From Cyclobacteriaceae bacterium (GTDB lineage: Bacteria > Bacteroidota > Bacteroidia > Cytophagales > Cyclobacteriaceae): DNA of 5,583 nucleotides. The notes beneath the pieces were generated by a model that saw only the letters and a list, made by a program, of their open reading frames with translations, was not told the origin of the DNA and did no database searches. Of the stretch, positions 5,234 through 5,583 are shown one piece after another. Every line of letters starts with the position of its first letter. Within the stretch, counting starts at the first letter, position 1. The stretch lies in assembly GCA_013414665.1 (NCBI GenBank), contig CP058703.1, positions 4,049,432 to 4,055,014 on the forward strand, in the 5' to 3' direction. Both the position numbers and the translations under genes were made by a program.

Positions 5234-5583
5234 ATGCTAATTAGTAAACTAAGTAAGGTTGGTTCCCTTTCAATATTTTTGATTGCAGGCTCCGTGTTGG
5301 GAGTAGCTCAGGATTTTAAAATAAAAAAACTTGAACAGGTTGGAGATAAAATTAACCTCTACTACGATCTCCTTGATAGCACAGAAAATTCCAAGCGCAA
5401 CTATTCAATTTATCTTTACGCCTCTCGCGATAGTTATACATCACCCCTAACGAAAGTTACGGGCGACATAGGTCAAATTGTAAGGACTGGAGAAAATAAA
5501 AAGATTACCTGGAATGCTAAGGAGGAGTTAGGTGCCGATTTTGAAGGAAAAATTAGTTTGGAGATAAGAGGTAAAGAATTTGT
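5234..5583 (+). CDS. 5' part of a secreted Bacteroidota protein of unknown function
   Basis: The frame is open from ATG 5234 to the window edge (116 codons), so the 3' end is missing. It starts with a clear signal peptide: MLISKLSKVGS, a hydrophobic core SLSIFLIAGSVLG, and likely cleavage after VAQ or VA before QDF. The mature part reads KIKKLEQVGDKINLYYDLLD, SIYLYASRDSYTSPLTKVTG, DIGQIVRTGENKKITWNAKE and a final GKISLEIRG. I know this Y-D-L / V-x-G-D-x-G / G-x-N-K-x-I-x-W-x-A pattern as a recurring beta-rich N-terminal module of secreted Bacteroidota proteins. What follows it varies, so function cannot be given from this part. No frameshift is seen. It sits 19 bases behind the large T9SS protein gene and may be co-expressed with it. 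Confidence 0.8.
   Translation, partial: MLISKLSKVGSLSIFLIAGSVLGVAQDFKIKKLEQVGDKINLYYDLLDSTENSKRNYSIYLYASRDSYTSPLTKVTGDIGQIVRTGENKKITWNAKEELGADFEGKISLEIRGKEF

Noticed and set aside
273..5294. Shared 12-mer TTGCAGGCTCCG at 273-284 and 5283-5294, near both signal peptides
   Set aside because: The two copies are read in different frames (LQAP and AGS), so this looks like coincidence rather than a duplicated signal or attachment site.

Overview
The window reads as Bacteroidota DNA. The strongest evidence is a C-terminal type IX secretion (T9SS) sorting domain, a system essentially confined to that phylum. Bacteroidota-style secreted repeat modules, moderate-to-low GC and a downstream gene encoding another exported protein agree with this. 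Everything recognisable is on the plus strand.

Layout: (1) positions 1-177 hold the 3' end of an unrecognised gene. (2) Positions 211-5214 hold one very large gene for a secreted or surface protein, broken in this sequence by many small indels. Stitched across its frames it encodes a signal peptide, about seven SBBP-like beta-propeller repeats, two long FN3-like modules of a Bacteroidota type, five classical fibronectin type III modules, an Ig-like module, a Bacteroidota pre-CTD region and a type A T9SS sorting domain. (3) Positions 5234-5583 hold the 5' part of a second secreted-protein gene, starting 19 bases after the stop and probably co-transcribed.

I count 15 places where the conserved protein jumps frame, plus a hidden compensating pair near 4247-4275. 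Most look like one base lost from a short homopolymer. Correcting each by the smallest change gives 5025 bases, exactly 1675 codons including the stop, and between lesions I see no stop in the inferred frame. This fits uncorrected sequencing or assembly indels better than old decay, though a recently inactivated gene cannot be excluded from sequence alone.

If intact, the protein (about 1,674 residues, perhaps slightly more) would be exported by Sec, passed through T9SS and anchored on or released from the cell surface. The repeats suggest adhesion or ligand binding; no catalytic motif was seen. I found no new defence, mobile or RNA system. The points worth a second look are the indel pattern and the reconstructed sequence.
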